A stretch of DNA of 64,000 bases from Knoxdaviesia capensis. Lineage: Eukaryota > Ascomycota > Sordariomycetes > Microascales > Gondwanamycetaceae. Below the pieces are notes generated by a model. The model had not been told where the DNA came from. It ran no database searches and worked only from the letters and a program-made list of their open reading frames with translations. Shown here in pieces: positions 49,091 to 61,881 of this stretch. Every line of letters starts with the position of its first letter. Within the stretch, counting starts at the first letter, position 1. The position numbers and the translations under genes were made by a program. Where the stretch lies: assembly GCA_001510575.1 (NCBI GenBank), contig LNGK01000008.1:2148077-2212076 (forward strand), read 5' to 3'.

Positions 49091-49719
49091 GCAGCAGCAG
49101 CAGCAGCAGTACAGCCTCTTCGTGTAGACTCTGCTTTTTGGGGAGATACTGAGGTGCTGGTTTCCTCTCATTTTGGGTAAACGCAGCCGATCAGGGCGGC
49201 CGGCCACACTCGGTGACATACATATAGTGTACACCGGACTTTCTAGGCCAAAAGTTAACAGAGGAATGTGCCAAAGACCAGAGAATGGGTGCCGGCGTGC
49301 TGTAAGTCCTGAAAGCACAATACATACACTCAACATCACATATTAGACACCGTTAATGCCATCGTGGTCCAGCCCAATGCGAAAAAAGACGGCGTTCCCA
49401 GTTGTCTGGCTGACAGCCCGCCCCCCATCTAGCTTCGTGCTACTGGTACAAGCTATGGCGGCACTACGTCTGGGTGAGCAGAGCAAGCTTGAACCATCCC
49501 AGCACGTAGAAGAGTACCAGCAGTTAGAAATAGACTTTTAAGGAAAGATTGGTGCGCGCTGGGAATAAGATGGGCACAGCACGTCCTGGGGCAAACGACA
49601 TGGTCTGGACTTTCTTGAAGAGGATAGCAAACGAAAGAACAAAACTTGAGAGAAAGACCATGCACGCACGCACGCACGTGTCGGGGGAGGGTGTCTCCTC
49701 CTCCTCCTCCTCCTCCTCT
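49091..49719. repeat. Trinucleotide repeats (GCA)6 and (CTC)n
   Basis: (GCA)6 lies at 49091-49109 and a (CTC)n run of about 25 bp at 49694-49719. Trinucleotide repeats are commoner in coding DNA, but the surrounding frames show no recognisable protein. Confidence 0.85.
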
Positions 49720-50835
49720 CCGCTCTTGTCTCGACCGAAGCGTCGTCCGCGTTGTTGGAGCGGTGCAGGTGCCGGTGCGGTGCAAGAAGGAAGTTGTTTT
49801 ATGTCCGAATCGGCTATCCCAGTATCTGATCTGGTGGATTGGCAAGGGCAAAAGCTCCAGTGTGTGAGTGTGTGTGTGTGTCAAGAGACGAGAGCAGTAT
49901 CGTCCCCATAAGTGGCATGGGGGAGTAAATGGAACATGGAATTGCTGGTTGGGCCCACCTTGCTTCTGATTGTACTCTGTAATGTGTACCCGCACCGCCA
50001 GCATCGTCACCACCAGGCGTTTGCTACCTATGCTTGTAACCCTAACGTGCAAATCTGTGGTATCCCAGGCTGTGTGCCCTGGTTGCGTGTGATAGTGGCG
50101 GTATTCCCGTACGGCTTGCTGAGGGGAGCATTGAGCGCTGCCTTTATTTTGCAACGGCGAGAACTGCGGAGTCCACATGTATACGCGATATGTACAGTGA
50201 CGGAAGATCTGAAGAAAGGCCGTTACGATCGCCGTCCACCAGCTTTCCTGCTTGCCTGAACATGATTCTATCGGGATACCACATGCGAAGAGAGAGCTTC
50301 GAGGTACGAGCTGGCCAATTGCGGCCCCGGAACCACACAGCTCTGTTGAGCGGCTCTCCCAAAGCGGGCTAATGGCTTTATTTCCGTCCTTCTCCTTTCC
50401 CCAACGGTGGCTTCAGCGAGATTATATCTCTCCGGGCCCAGCAAGGGCAAAAGGGCCGCTCATCAGTTGATGAATATGCTATCAATTATCGCAAACCTTA
50501 GCGGCATTGACGCGAAGATACCAGCGTAAGACGTCCAAGAGAAAGCTATTTTTAGGGGGAGATTAGGTGGAGGGGAGGAACCGGAAGCAAGATACGGGAA
50601 ATGATGTGTCCTTGAGGTACTATATATCTGGTTTATATGGTACCTCCAATACCGGGGATCCAGACACACACACACACGCACACACTCACGAGGGCTACGA
50701 ACACAGCAAAAAGATTCGAGAACCAGCCAAACGAGGCAGAAAAAGCGAGAGTAATGGCAGCCGGCAAGCCAAGGGCGCGCGCCGCCGTCGACGCATTCTT
50801 CTGGTTTCCCCCGTCCCCTTCCCCCATATGGTGGT

Positions 50836-50869
50836 TGTGTGTGTGTGTGTGTGTGCGTGCGTGCGTGCC
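50836..50869. repeat. GT then GCGT microsatellite
   Basis: A (GT)n run changes into about three GCGT units. It is simple-sequence DNA in the desert. Confidence 0.9.
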
Positions 50870-51640
50870 ATGAATTCTGTGCCGTGTTTCCGTGTTTCCG
50901 TCGTCCGGTGTGTTATCGAACGAAAGGAACTTTTGGGTTTTTGGCGTCGGTAATTTTTTTTTAATTAATTCAAATCTCTTAATTCGACCAGGTTCACGGA
51001 CGACAGGTGCGCGCATGGGGAATGCAAAGGGCTGTTCTGCCCTGTTAAATTTGATCTGAGATGCTAGGTGCAGGGGATTTAAAGCTGCACTATGAGCTAT
51101 CGCCGAAGACATGTCCCCCTCTTGCTTTTCACTGTAAAAATACAAAATAAAAATAAAAGCGTCCACTCCTCTGATCATCTCAAGCGTCAGAGTCAATTCT
51201 CTGTATCTTCAACACACCCGAATCCAGGGCGGGATTTGAAACAAGCGAGAGTTGTGTGCATCAGCGTGTGCGAGAAACAGAGACAGAGAGGGAGAGCGAG
51301 GATTTCTTTTTCAAACCTTCTTTTGCGGTAGCCAGCCCTACAGAAATCCCGAGGGTGTGGATATGACTTGGATCGAGTGTTTCCGCCATCCGCGGAGAAA
51401 GCAGACTAAAAGAAAAGCACAAGACTGTTGGAAGACAAAAGGGGGAGGGGTTATGGGTGGATACGATCCATAGGGGAGAGACCAGGATGAGGAGGGGTGT
51501 GGGCGTACTATCATCGCCACACACCCCCATGTCAATGCGTTATACCCTTTCCAACGATCGTATATTTCGCTATGGACAGGACCCAGGTGCGGTTGGTCGT
51601 CTTGGCTGTTGGTCCTGTTCTCTCTGTTGCTTGGAACCAA

Positions 51641-52948
51641 GAGAGAGAGAGAGAGAGAGAGTCCAGCCTTGAAGTCTGGTTCTCTCGTCTGTACTGTGTG
51701 TACGAATATCTTGGTGGTGCATATCAAGTTGGAACCCGCCATTCATCCGGGCTGTGCAAAACACTCTCGTCATCGGAATCTTGGAGAGCATCCACCCACA
51801 CCAACTGCATCATCCTCTCAACAGTGTTGGGCTGGCTATCGAAGGAAGAGCTTGGAGTGTGTGTGTGTGTGTGTGTGTGTGCTGGGTTGGATCTGCGCCA
51901 TGTGCTGGTTCTGAGCTCTGCCTCTCGACTCCAGTACTATCCCGATGTCCTCCTGTACTGCATGGGCAGCCCAGCACTTCTTCTTTCTTAGGGGTATCAG
52001 GACTGTATGTCTTCGATACGAAGAGCCCTATCGCCGATCTTGCGACCAGAAACCACCCATGGCCCACGCACCCTCCCCTCCTGGCATCTCCGACATTTCC
52101 CACCCAACCACCAAGCTCGAATAAGAATCTCACCAGCGAAGAACAGCAAAAGATCCAAGACGTTCCAGGCATAGCTCACACAGCCGGCACGTCCCAGAAA
52201 GTCAGTCTATGCACCTCTCTCTCTCTCTCTCTCTCTCATTTGCCTGGGGGAGGAGGGAGGGGCTGCCATCCTGGTCATTCCGGGGGGAGGGGGGTTTGTC
52301 AACGGGCCGAAAAGGCCCTGGCTCTGGCCCTATTGTGTTCCTTTCTCTTCGAGCCTTCCCAAGACCTGGGCGGGTTCGCCCTCCCGTATGCATTCTACGG
52401 AGCATCCCCGGAGGAAAAGCCAGGCGGGAGCGCTCACCAGCCCGGCGTTTCCTTTCGGGTTCGTGTTCTCGTGGGCCCGTCGTCAGCAGCCCGCCATATC
52501 GGATCTTTTGGGGCCTTTCTCTTCTGCGGAAGAGTACATCTGACGGCTGACACCTCCAGCACACCCAACAGATTAAAAAGAAAATTGAACAAAATCCTCC
52601 CGGCAACGGGTTTCTCGGGTCGCCCGCCACATGTCTGACCGTAGGCAAGAGGAAATGAGCCAAAGTCTCTATTTGCAGCATGGCATGCACTCACTTTTGT
52701 TTTTTTTCATTGCCCGTCCGTCCGTACAGTCTGACGCTGGCCCTGCCGGAAGGCGAACAGACCTTCACTGGACTTCCTCGTATGCCCATCCCGCCAAGAT
52801 CAAATTATGCGGGCTTTTTTTTTTTTTTTTCACACGCGTGAACGCAGAGACCACCGTACCCAAGTACAGTCAGGGAAAGCATGGAATTCCGGTCATCCAG
52901 CCCGTCGATATCAGACGGCCTCTTACATGATTAATTTTCTCCAGGTCT

Positions 52949-52980
<32 letters not shown>
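51641..52980. repeat. Cluster of four dinucleotide microsatellites
   Basis: (GA)10 at 51641-51661, (GT)12 at 51857-51880, (CT)n at 52214-52237 and (GT)15 at 52951-52980 occur within 1.35 kb. A 294-codon frame spans 51754-52638 through two of them but contains no ATG. Confidence 0.92.
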
Positions 52981-52981
<1 letters not shown>

Positions 52982-55900
52982 CAGTTCTTTGGGTTGCGCA
53001 ATAGCCACGTATCACGTTTTCCCATCGCCGTGTGGTTGTGATTAATCTGATTATTTCAAGCTTTTAGGGTCTTCCACACAGCTTATAACGTATATCTCCT
53101 ACACTTCACACCGTTATAGCCCCGTTGGGTGGTCTCCCCAAAGTCCAAATTACCTTTCAAGCGTTGGTGGCGACAAGGACCGCGGAATGAAATGGCGGTA
53201 TTGAGCGGCGGAGGGGGAAATACAATCATTTCAAACTGCGCAGGAAAAAAATGAAGTCAACTGGTAGACTTCCATCTACCGATAGGGCCCAAACAAGCCA
53301 AAAAGCGATAATTCGAGGGGTGTTATGCACCAACAACCAACTCGGAGTTTGTAGGCACTTAACCCCGGTTCCGGTGATTTTACATCCGAACCTCCAGTTC
53401 GTGAATCCTTCAGTTCTGCAGATCGGCCGTGGACGACCGCAGTATCGCAGTCCAGCCTTCAGGGCTCTCTTCCTGGAGTTTTTTTTTCTTTTTTTACCCC
53501 TCTAGCAGTTCAAAAACGTATTACCAATCCTCACCGGCCCCTCTCCCCCGGCGAGGATCATGAACAGCACGCCCCACAGTAACGGCCAATAGGCGACATT
53601 ACAGGTCCACTTATACCAGGCTCATCTGGATCTTGACCACCAGACAGCGTGAATATAATGCCGTTCTTCCAAAGGGGAAGGGGGAATGACGACCTTTGAG
53701 ATCATTTGCTGGAAAGGGGTTGTGTCTTCTTGGGTACCGGTCGCGAAATAAAGCTATGGTGAGCCATATCTCGGGCGGGGGCGGGGGTGTGTGTATGCAC
53801 ATGCATCTTGCTTTGCGATACGGAGCATGCTCTCGGAGAGTTCAACGGCCCCGAGAAGCCCACCAAGCGTCACCGCGGAAAACTCCGGAACCACTTTATG
53901 AGCAATGTAGCCCTACCCGACCTGAGTTGTCCAAATTTCCCCCCCTAACGGTCCCGCATATACATCGTTACAGAGTGAGAGGGTGTGAGTGGGCCCCCTT
54001 CTGCATCGCAGCCTCTGCCCTATCCCTAACGATCAACAGCTGCAGCAAGCCACGCGTTGCCGCATCGAGATGGCCTGCGGTGGTCTGCCAACCGGAAACA
54101 TCGCAGCTGGCACTTGGCCCTTTGGGAAAGTGTCTCGTCGCTGGGTGCCTGAGACGTCCTGCGGAAGGCTGCCGATATACTGTAGATGCATGTTTGTTCC
54201 CGCGAAATGGGCTTGTGGTTTCGCCTGTTGCCAGGGGAGATATCACGGCCTGAAGCTCTGGCATGCGTTAACGCCGAATCTGAGTAAGGCCCCGCCTTCC
54301 GCTTCTCATGCCGCCTGTATCTGGAGCTAGACACCATGTCCATGTAGGTGTAAGTCTGCTTCTGGTTCGACAGACAAGCAGCCAAGCTTGGGCTCACACG
54401 CCAGTCTCTCGCATCCAGCAGAGATGCATGAAGCGGTTGTATCTCCAGGGCCAGTCCATGTCTCTAGAGAAAAAATCATCTCGAGTCAGATAGAGAACGG
54501 CTATTTAAAGAAACTTCTCCAGGGGCTCAGCCCATCGGTTCTCGCTGGTGGCTTTATCCCACAGCTGTCTGTTGGGTCTTTGCTCATGCCCGGTACCGCT
54601 ACAGCAGACAAAAGTTCACCAGCCAGACAAGGAAGACACAGGTGGGTACTGTTGTGTCCTCGGAGATGTTCTCTTCTGCTCTGTTTGCATACGACTCGCC
54701 CAGTTGCAGATGAGAGAATGCCCCGGCCAGTCTCATTCGCTGGTTCGTCGTGCAGACGGAAGTTAGCAGGGACTTCCTTATGAGACACATCAGCCGCGTG
54801 GTGGTGGTGGTGTCTGTGATTTTCGTTCCCTTTTTTCTTTTTTTCTTTCTCGCTTTCTAGCCCAGTGACCCGACTAAGAGACTCTAGACGGCATTAGAAC
54901 GAGCCCAAAAAGAAAAAAGCAAAAAAGAAAAAGCAAAATTACTGGCGATCACTGCTGGGTGTTTCCCTCCCTGGCTGTTTTTGTTCCTCTCGGGTCACAT
55001 CCTTTTAGCGCGTATCTCCAGCCCCGGTCAAGGTCAAGCAGCATACCGCCCGGCGACGGAAGTCGGCTTTAAACTGAAGGGAATGTTTGATCCATAGGAG
55101 CGAACGGGCTTTCGATCACCATCATCCTCATCCTCATGTCCCTTCTTCCATGCTCAGTCTGTAGCCACCTTCACAGACTTCATCTTGAGCACAGGGTACT
55201 CTGTCAGCCAGCACCGGCTTAGGAAGTCCGGAGACCGCATTGTCAACGAGGTTTAGATAAGTAGATAAAATTTATCTAATAACCCCCCGAAAGAGGTCCT
55301 AGCACACCGCCAGACGCCCGCAGGGCTGGATTAGACCACACAGTTGGGGGTGTTATGGTGTTATCGAACGGACGGTGGGAAGATATTCAGGTAAAATTAA
55401 GGGTCCTTGTGTTAAAGCCTATCAACGCTAGGAGAAAAAGAAAATTGGAACATTTAAACCGGGGCAGGAACCAGAATCCCACCAATTCATTCTAGAACCA
55501 ATCAAACTGCTTCTAGCAAGCGTGCTAAACCCCCCGCCCGCCCGCTGCCGTCTATTTTTAACTTTCTTGTTCACTGGGGAAATCAAGGTCAGACTAAATA
55601 TCCTTCAAAGTTTAAGCATTGGGGTTTCTGTTTCTTACCAACGACACAGACTTGGACGGGTGCCTTGTTTAAATTCTCCCACTAATCTAACGCGCGCACG
55701 GCGCCGCTCTTTGCAAGGTCCGCCGAGCTTGCTTGCTAATCCTCGTTTCTATACGTCTGGAAATACCGACGAGTCGTGGATCTCGGCTTCCTCTGCATGA
55801 ATTTGATGATGATAATGATTTACACAGCCATCAAGCCAGGTGGGCCCCATTTTCGCAGCATACAGAAGATGTGCAAGAGTATCATCACCTCGGGTCGACT

Positions 55901-56035
55901 CGGCCCCAGTTCCGGTCCACGGGACCTGCTCCGAACCGGGACGGGCTGGTGGCGGTCTGGACAAGGAGATAAAGAGAAAGGAATCGAGGCCTTCCACAGG
56001 AGGTCTTTATTGCAGTTCCCTCTTTTCGCTCTAGG

Positions 56036-56692
56036 ATGCACATCTGCCCACTCACACACTTACACACGCGCTCCGTGATTCACCTGCCTGGACAGGAAGC
56101 CCGGCAACCTGCACTTCTCTACCTAATTGCCGTGCAAATTTACCAGATACCACCCTCTCCTACGAGAAACAGGAACTGCACCCCTAACCCTAAGCGTCCC
56201 GTCGAAAAATATACCCCGATTAAGCTTCTCACGTTAAAAATATGCAAACCACACTACCTACACCCCCCCATGTATCCGAGAACAAGCATTCTCCGTAATA
56301 CCCTTTTTACCAGTGGTTCATTATTTTTCGCCCCCCCGGGGATTTCTGTAGGGCAGACCAAACACGGGCACTCAAAGAAGAAAACCTCGGGCCCCTGGGT
56401 TGATACTTCGACCGGGGGTGTGTGTGTGCTCAGACCAAGACGAGACAAGAGGGAAGCTTGCAAAATAACCCAAGAGCGCCCGCTCATCCAGGATGCTGCG
56501 GTGTTTTTTTCTTTCTTTTTTCTGTTTTTTCTTTTCATCGCTTCAGGTTGGGGGCCGTCTCAGATTCATGGATGGGAGATTTGCTTGTTCTTTCGTTCTG
56601 CTTCCGGGGTTAGGCTGTTCCCCCTGGTCTTCTCCACCGACCGCCCGGACGGCGGTGGAAAGACGTTCAAACCAGGCAAAACAAGGAAATAA
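56036..56692 (+). CDS. Doubtful 218-codon ORF with ATG start
   Basis: This is the longest ATG-initiated frame noticed in the desert; it starts MHICPLTHLHTRSVIHLPGQ and has a Phe-rich hydrophobic stretch (FFSFFFLFFLF) that comes from a T-rich tract. No family is recognised. The frame reads straight through the telomere-like CCCTAA pair and simple T/C tracts, which argues against real coding. A frame of this length is not very unlikely by chance in 37 kb read six ways. Confidence 0.08.
   Translation: MHICPLTHLHTRSVIHLPGQEARQPALLYLIAVQIYQIPPSPTRNRNCTPNPKRPVEKYTPIKLLTLKICKPHYLHPPMYPRTSILRNTLFTSGSLFFAPPGISVGQTKHGHSKKKTSGPWVDTSTGGVCVLRPRRDKREACKITQERPLIQDAAVFFSFFFLFFLFIASGWGPSQIHGWEICLFFRSASGVRLFPLVFSTDRPDGGGKTFKPGKTRK
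56182..56193 (-). repeat. Two CCCTAA telomere-like units
   Basis: CCCTAACCCTAA on the plus strand equals two TTAGGG units on the minus strand. It is too short to be a telomere and is interstitial. Confidence 0.6.
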
Positions 56693-56903
56693 GTGGCTGA
56701 TCGAACCCTATAGCGGCTGATAAATACACCACCGCACGTTCTGACCCAGACTCGCCAGCGGGCGCGCCACGAGCGTGTGGTGTTCGATCCATCCTTGCAG
56801 GTAAGTCTGGTCAACGAGGGCAAATGTCCCCTCGTACCATTTTTTTCCGGGGTCGTCTGGTGAGGTCGTTCTGGGCTCGTCTCTGTGCCGCTGTTCACGG
56901 AGG

Positions 56904-59900
56904 AGAGAGAGAGAGAGAGACGGTGTGTGAGTGAGGTGACTATTGTTGTATCACGTTGGCGAGACTAAATTGCCATGGAAGATGGAAAAAGAAGCACCAC
57001 CACGGCCAGAGCTAGCGCAGCTGAAAAAGGACTTGTGGCATATACGCTGTGTGTTGCGTGCCTGTCAGTTGCTCTCGGTTGTCGTTAGCTTTCTCTCCGA
57101 TCAGACTCGTAGTAGCCACAGCTAGGGACAACTCGGGAGTCCTGATGGAAGTGAGACTTTCAGGATGACAACCAAGAAAGAGGATCGCGTTGGTCTGGCC
57201 CTCGAATTGGGCCCTATAGCTGTGTTACGTTGTGCCTCCCCACCTAGGCAGGGCCAGAAGAAAAAAACAGTGCTGGGAGAAAGTGGCCCTGGAGATGGAG
57301 GAGATATTTTAACATACGTGCCTGTGGCTTTTACTTTTTGAGTTTTCTGCTGCTGGCTTGTCCAGTGTTTAGCCTTTCCCCAGAGTTGGCTGCTCGAAAG
57401 CTGCTGCGATATCCGCAAGACAGAGAGGACCCATGGGAGGGCCGGGAGGGCCTGGAAGCACATCATCTCCAGATTCTTCTACTAGTCAGTCACACCCAGG
57501 TTGGATGGGGTAAAAGGGCTATGCTCCCCCGAAAACCGAGTTAGAGAAGGAAAAAGCAAATGGCAGGCCACAGCAAGAAAGTAACAGCCTCCCTGCCACT
57601 TAGAACAAACAAAACCACAAAATCCCAACAGTAGCCGCATGGACGACCTGCTGGGCAGTGCATTTGACTCGACGAGGAAAAACAGACGTGACCAAGCACC
57701 TGCTGGTTCCCCTTCTCTTCGGTTCCTTTTGCTATGTGTGTGTATGTAGAATACCCTGACTTGGGATGAACACCCTCACAGTTGTTTCGGACGGCCAACC
57801 GGGCCGCCGTGCGAACACCGGGGAGTTCGGGGCGGTATGACACCAAGGAACAGCTGGAGGGAGGGGCAAACCCAGGCCGGGTGTGAAACGACTTACACTG
57901 CTAAGTCGTATCGACGTTTCCGGACTGGTAGCCTCACGACTCTAGAATATGCATAACGGATGAAAAACGGCGGAAAACCGCGTGAACCGCTCACGCACTC
58001 GACTTTATCCGCCGCCAATGCAACCCACATCCTCCCATAGAAAGTTCCTCCTTCGTCCTTCCTCCTCCTCACACCCTCTTTCGTAGACCGGCTTTCAGTA
58101 CCGGGAAACTGAGGGGGGGATAGATAACGCAGACAGTCTGCGGGTTTAAACCCTTGGCCAGGCGTACGTGGTTTGTGGACCTGTACAGAAACAATCTTTT
58201 TTGGATTTCCCCTTCATTCTGAGGTCGACTGGCTGTGTGCTTCCTCCTGCAATCTCCTGGTATCATGAAGCGAAGAACAGAAAGAGGGAATCCTCCTGGA
58301 GAAAGACTCCACCCGTCGTCACTATACCAGAGAAAAATTGTCGGCGTGGACAAAATCTCCCGTACCTCGTATCATCGCAACCACCCAGAGAAAAAAAGAA
58401 TTGCCGTCGCCGTCACAACAGACTTGTGAAAGGAGCCGACCTCACTTTCACACCTTTTGGGGTCTGTGCAGAACAGCAACGGGGGACTGAAGTATTCGGC
58501 GGGATCCCGCATTACAAATGTGACAAGCGAAAGCAAAAGCGAGGCGAACATGCTCTGGAGAGAGACTGGATCGCGAAGGTTGTAGCTCACGGCATTGACC
58601 ATAGCTCGCTCCAAGCGCAACATAATCAACTTGCGGGCGCCGGGTTCCGTGTTGTGGGCTGGTCGGGCCCTTTTGCCCACTCTTGTCTTTCCCCCGCCAG
58701 CCTGGGTAACAAACACCAGCACGGCAAGGGGTTGAAAGCAGGAGAGGAGCAAAGAAAAGAAAATCACCGAGTGGTGTGAGCGGGGCACGGCCGGTCGAAG
58801 CAGCAGAAAGAGAGAGATCCAAAAAATGCACATATTTTTAGCACTCTGGCTACCAGGAACCTCTGGATCGGCGGAGCAAAGGTATGGTGTCCAGAGTTGC
58901 ATCTGAGCACTTGTACCAAGGAGCAGATACTTTCTTTCTGCCGTGGCTTCTGGATCGGTCCTTGGCCATTGGGGAGGTTGCACCCTCTCGCCGGGGGGAT
59001 CACTTTCCAGGGGTTCAGGGTTAACGCATTGGCTGCTTGGCCCTCGTTGACCGTCGTTTGTTTGTTCGGCTTTAACATATGCCTTTTGGCCGCGGAGTTA
59101 AAGCCCTTAATCCCGTTGTGCTGCGGTTTTCTTGGCCGTCGCCTTTTGGGACTGTTATTTATCGCCTCGACACATTGTGACTTGTTTCATCCAATCGTGC
59201 CAGCCAAGCATGATAGCATTAGAAGTAAGATGTGTGTGTGTGTGTGTGTGTGCTTCCGAGGCCTTTGAGTTGGGCCAGGAACGCGTTCTTTCACCGCCGC
59301 TAGACCAGCACACTTACACAGAGGACAGAGCCAGCACAGCGACCAGTTGCATGATTCAGGTTTACGCACAGGTACCCTGCAGCCCAGGCCTGGTGCTGCG
59401 GGCGCCCTAAGCAGAATCTGGAAGAGAGAGAAAAAGAGGCTCAGTGTGCTGTGGTGCCAAATGAGAGAGGGGAAATAGGGGAAATGTCCCGGCCCTACCT
59501 AAACTGCGTTTGCCTGCTTTTTGGGGGGTGAGGGGGTCTACATCGATACTGGATCGTGGGCGGGAAGAGGGGAGAGAAACGGAAAAGCTGGGAGACTTGA
59601 CAAGACAGGCTTGATGGACAAAGCCGCATACGTGGCGGCGCACGCGTGGCTTTTCGGTTCCTTTCTCCTGCTTCGCCCGGTTCTCCAGCGGGATCGAACA
59701 TGATGTGAACATCCCCAGAGAAGGAGAAGTCCCATCGAGCAATCCCGCCAAAACCTGGGTTTCACGTCGCAAGTGTAGCAAAGCTCGTAGGGTTCTGTAA
59801 ATGCAAGGAGGCCCAAAAGAGTACAGATCAGACGCCCCGTCTGGGTCGCGCGCGAAGGATCCAAGCACAAACCAACATGTATCTTCGGCCCCCTCCTTTT

Positions 59901-60116
59901 CCCCTCCCCTCTCAGCCTGGATCTCCGCCGTCCGCAGAAGCCACCGCAGAAGCCGACTCTGTAAGGCTAACTAATCACCAACATAGACGCAACGGTAAAG
60001 CCGTCCCGACCACTTTTGATGCGTTTTCGCCTCTGGCTTTGGACGCCGGACGGAGTCCGTACCCGGTGCACCACCACTCATCTTGGATATGAATCTCACC
60101 CGCTGCTTCTGCCTCA

Positions 60117-60151
<35 letters not shown>
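56904..60151. repeat. GA, GT and CT microsatellites
   Basis: (GA)n lies at about 56904-56919, (GT)n at 59231-59252 and (CT)15 at 60121-60151, all in non-coding sequence. Confidence 0.9.
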
Positions 60152-60154
<3 letters not shown>

Positions 60155-61850
60155 GTTTCCCCGCATGCACGCACTGGCACACTGATAGACACTTGACCCT
60201 CTCAAAACGTGTTCGATGTCTTAGGTGATAGAGCAGATTCCTGTCTGCTGTGTCTATTTCTTTCTCACTCGTGGAAATCATAGAGGAGCACCCGCCCGGG
60301 GGTAGTGTGGGGATGGCGAAGAGTTGTCTCGAACCTAACCAAGTCGCGCCATCTTTCTTTATCTGGACCTTTAAAGCTTGGGCTCACTTACTTCTCCCAT
60401 GGCTTTCACTTAAAACTGGTCTGGGCCGGGAAGGAAAATGGGGCCACCACAACCCACATTAAGAGAGAAGGGGAGGAGGGGGGTGCGCGCGAGCTATAGC
60501 TGGAACCCCTGGTCTGCCTTGGATTCTTTCTCTCTCGTGTCCGGACATATCTGATCGTCCGTCTGCTCGCTCGTTGGTGCTTCCCTGGCCGGAGAAAAGG
60601 GCCACGCCAACAACGGAGGGCACTCGGTCAACCGTTATGTGCTGGCCGACCTCCTAAGGTCCGGAAGTCGGCGGTGGGTCGGCTTTAAGCCACCAGCCAA
60701 CACACCACACGACTGGGGTGTGTGTCTGGTCGGAGACGAACCAGCACACGAGGTTCCTTGTTTTCCTTTTCTAATTTATAGGGCCATCTCCTCTGCTTGC
60801 CACTATTGCTCGTGAGAGATCAAAATGAGGCCAACGCTGGAGACCAAGCGTTCTCCGTTAATCTGAAAGACCAATGTGGCGTTGGTGAGAGTGTCAAGTT
60901 ATCGTGCATCTCACAAGAGCACATACAAAAAAAAAAGCACAGTTTATAGTAGTTGTACCGCACACGAGCGCTGACTGGAGCGAGAGTGAACAGAATCCCC
61001 AAACGGCAAAGTGGTGAGGAACAGCAGGGCTGCTGTGCCGCGCCTATTTCGTAGGGCTGGCTGTGGCTAGGCAACAGAAACAGGTTTTGCATAATGCAGG
61101 AAAAAAGAGTAACAGTTGGCTTGAATGACTGGTCTCGTCAGCCTCCGATTTTCCCGCGCAGCAATCGGCGCGTCTAATTAAGGCTGGGAGTGATTTAGCA
61201 AGTTGGCAATACAGACGGTCAGCACTAAGACGGATATAGGATGCAGGAGACATTCGCTCTCCCGCCCTTTTCTTCTCCGTCTGTGTCTCTCTTGGCCGTA
61301 TCTCGGCGCTGTCTGCCAGGGTTTCTCTTTTCCAAGCTCTCGTGCCTCAACGTGGTTTGGCCACTGCCACGTTGTTGTCGTTCATTTTATGCACTGACAG
61401 ACAATGAAAAGTGAGATGTTTCTCCTCTCAGTGGTCCCTCTTTCTTCGGAATAAGATATGTAACTCGTCGTAGGGAGTGGTCCGACAGAGTAAGCACCAG
61501 CAGCTCTTCTTCAGCAGTGACACGACCACGTTCCAGCTGTCTGACATTTGCCCATGAGGGCGGCCAAGGGGGAGAAGGTTTGAAGATAATGATAATGATG
61601 ATGATTGATGGAGTCTGCTCTCGCTTGTACGGATTCCTTGCTACGAGAGCATACGATGCGTCCGAATCATGTCCGCACCGGCATATCGAGTGTGTGTTGT
61701 CCTGTATGTTGAAAACGGGAGAAACCGAGAGATCCCAAGCCCGCCCCCAAAATGTGAAAAAGGACGGGGGACGCCGTGTACAGTACTGTATATCGCAAAT
61801 TTTCCTCTCCTGGTTTCTCATTCGCCCTGGTGCCCCTTATCAAAACATTT

Positions 61851-61881
61851 CAAGGACATCATGATCCAAGGACATCATGAT
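61851..61881 (+). repeat. 16-bp tandem duplication
   Basis: CAAGGACATCATGATC is followed directly by CAAGGACATCATGAT. It looks like a simple slippage or repair duplication. Confidence 0.85.

Larger units (their letters stand above)
46415..56030. other. Gene desert, microsatellite-rich part
   Basis: This nearly 10-kb stretch has the highest density of simple repeats in the window, listed separately. No coding frame with a conserved motif and no RNA gene were recognised between them. Confidence 0.5.

Noticed and set aside
37084..52746. The 11-mer ACAGTCTGACG found three times (37084, 47895, 52736)
   Set aside because: A triple 11-mer somewhere in 37 kb is not clearly more than chance, and the flanks do not match.
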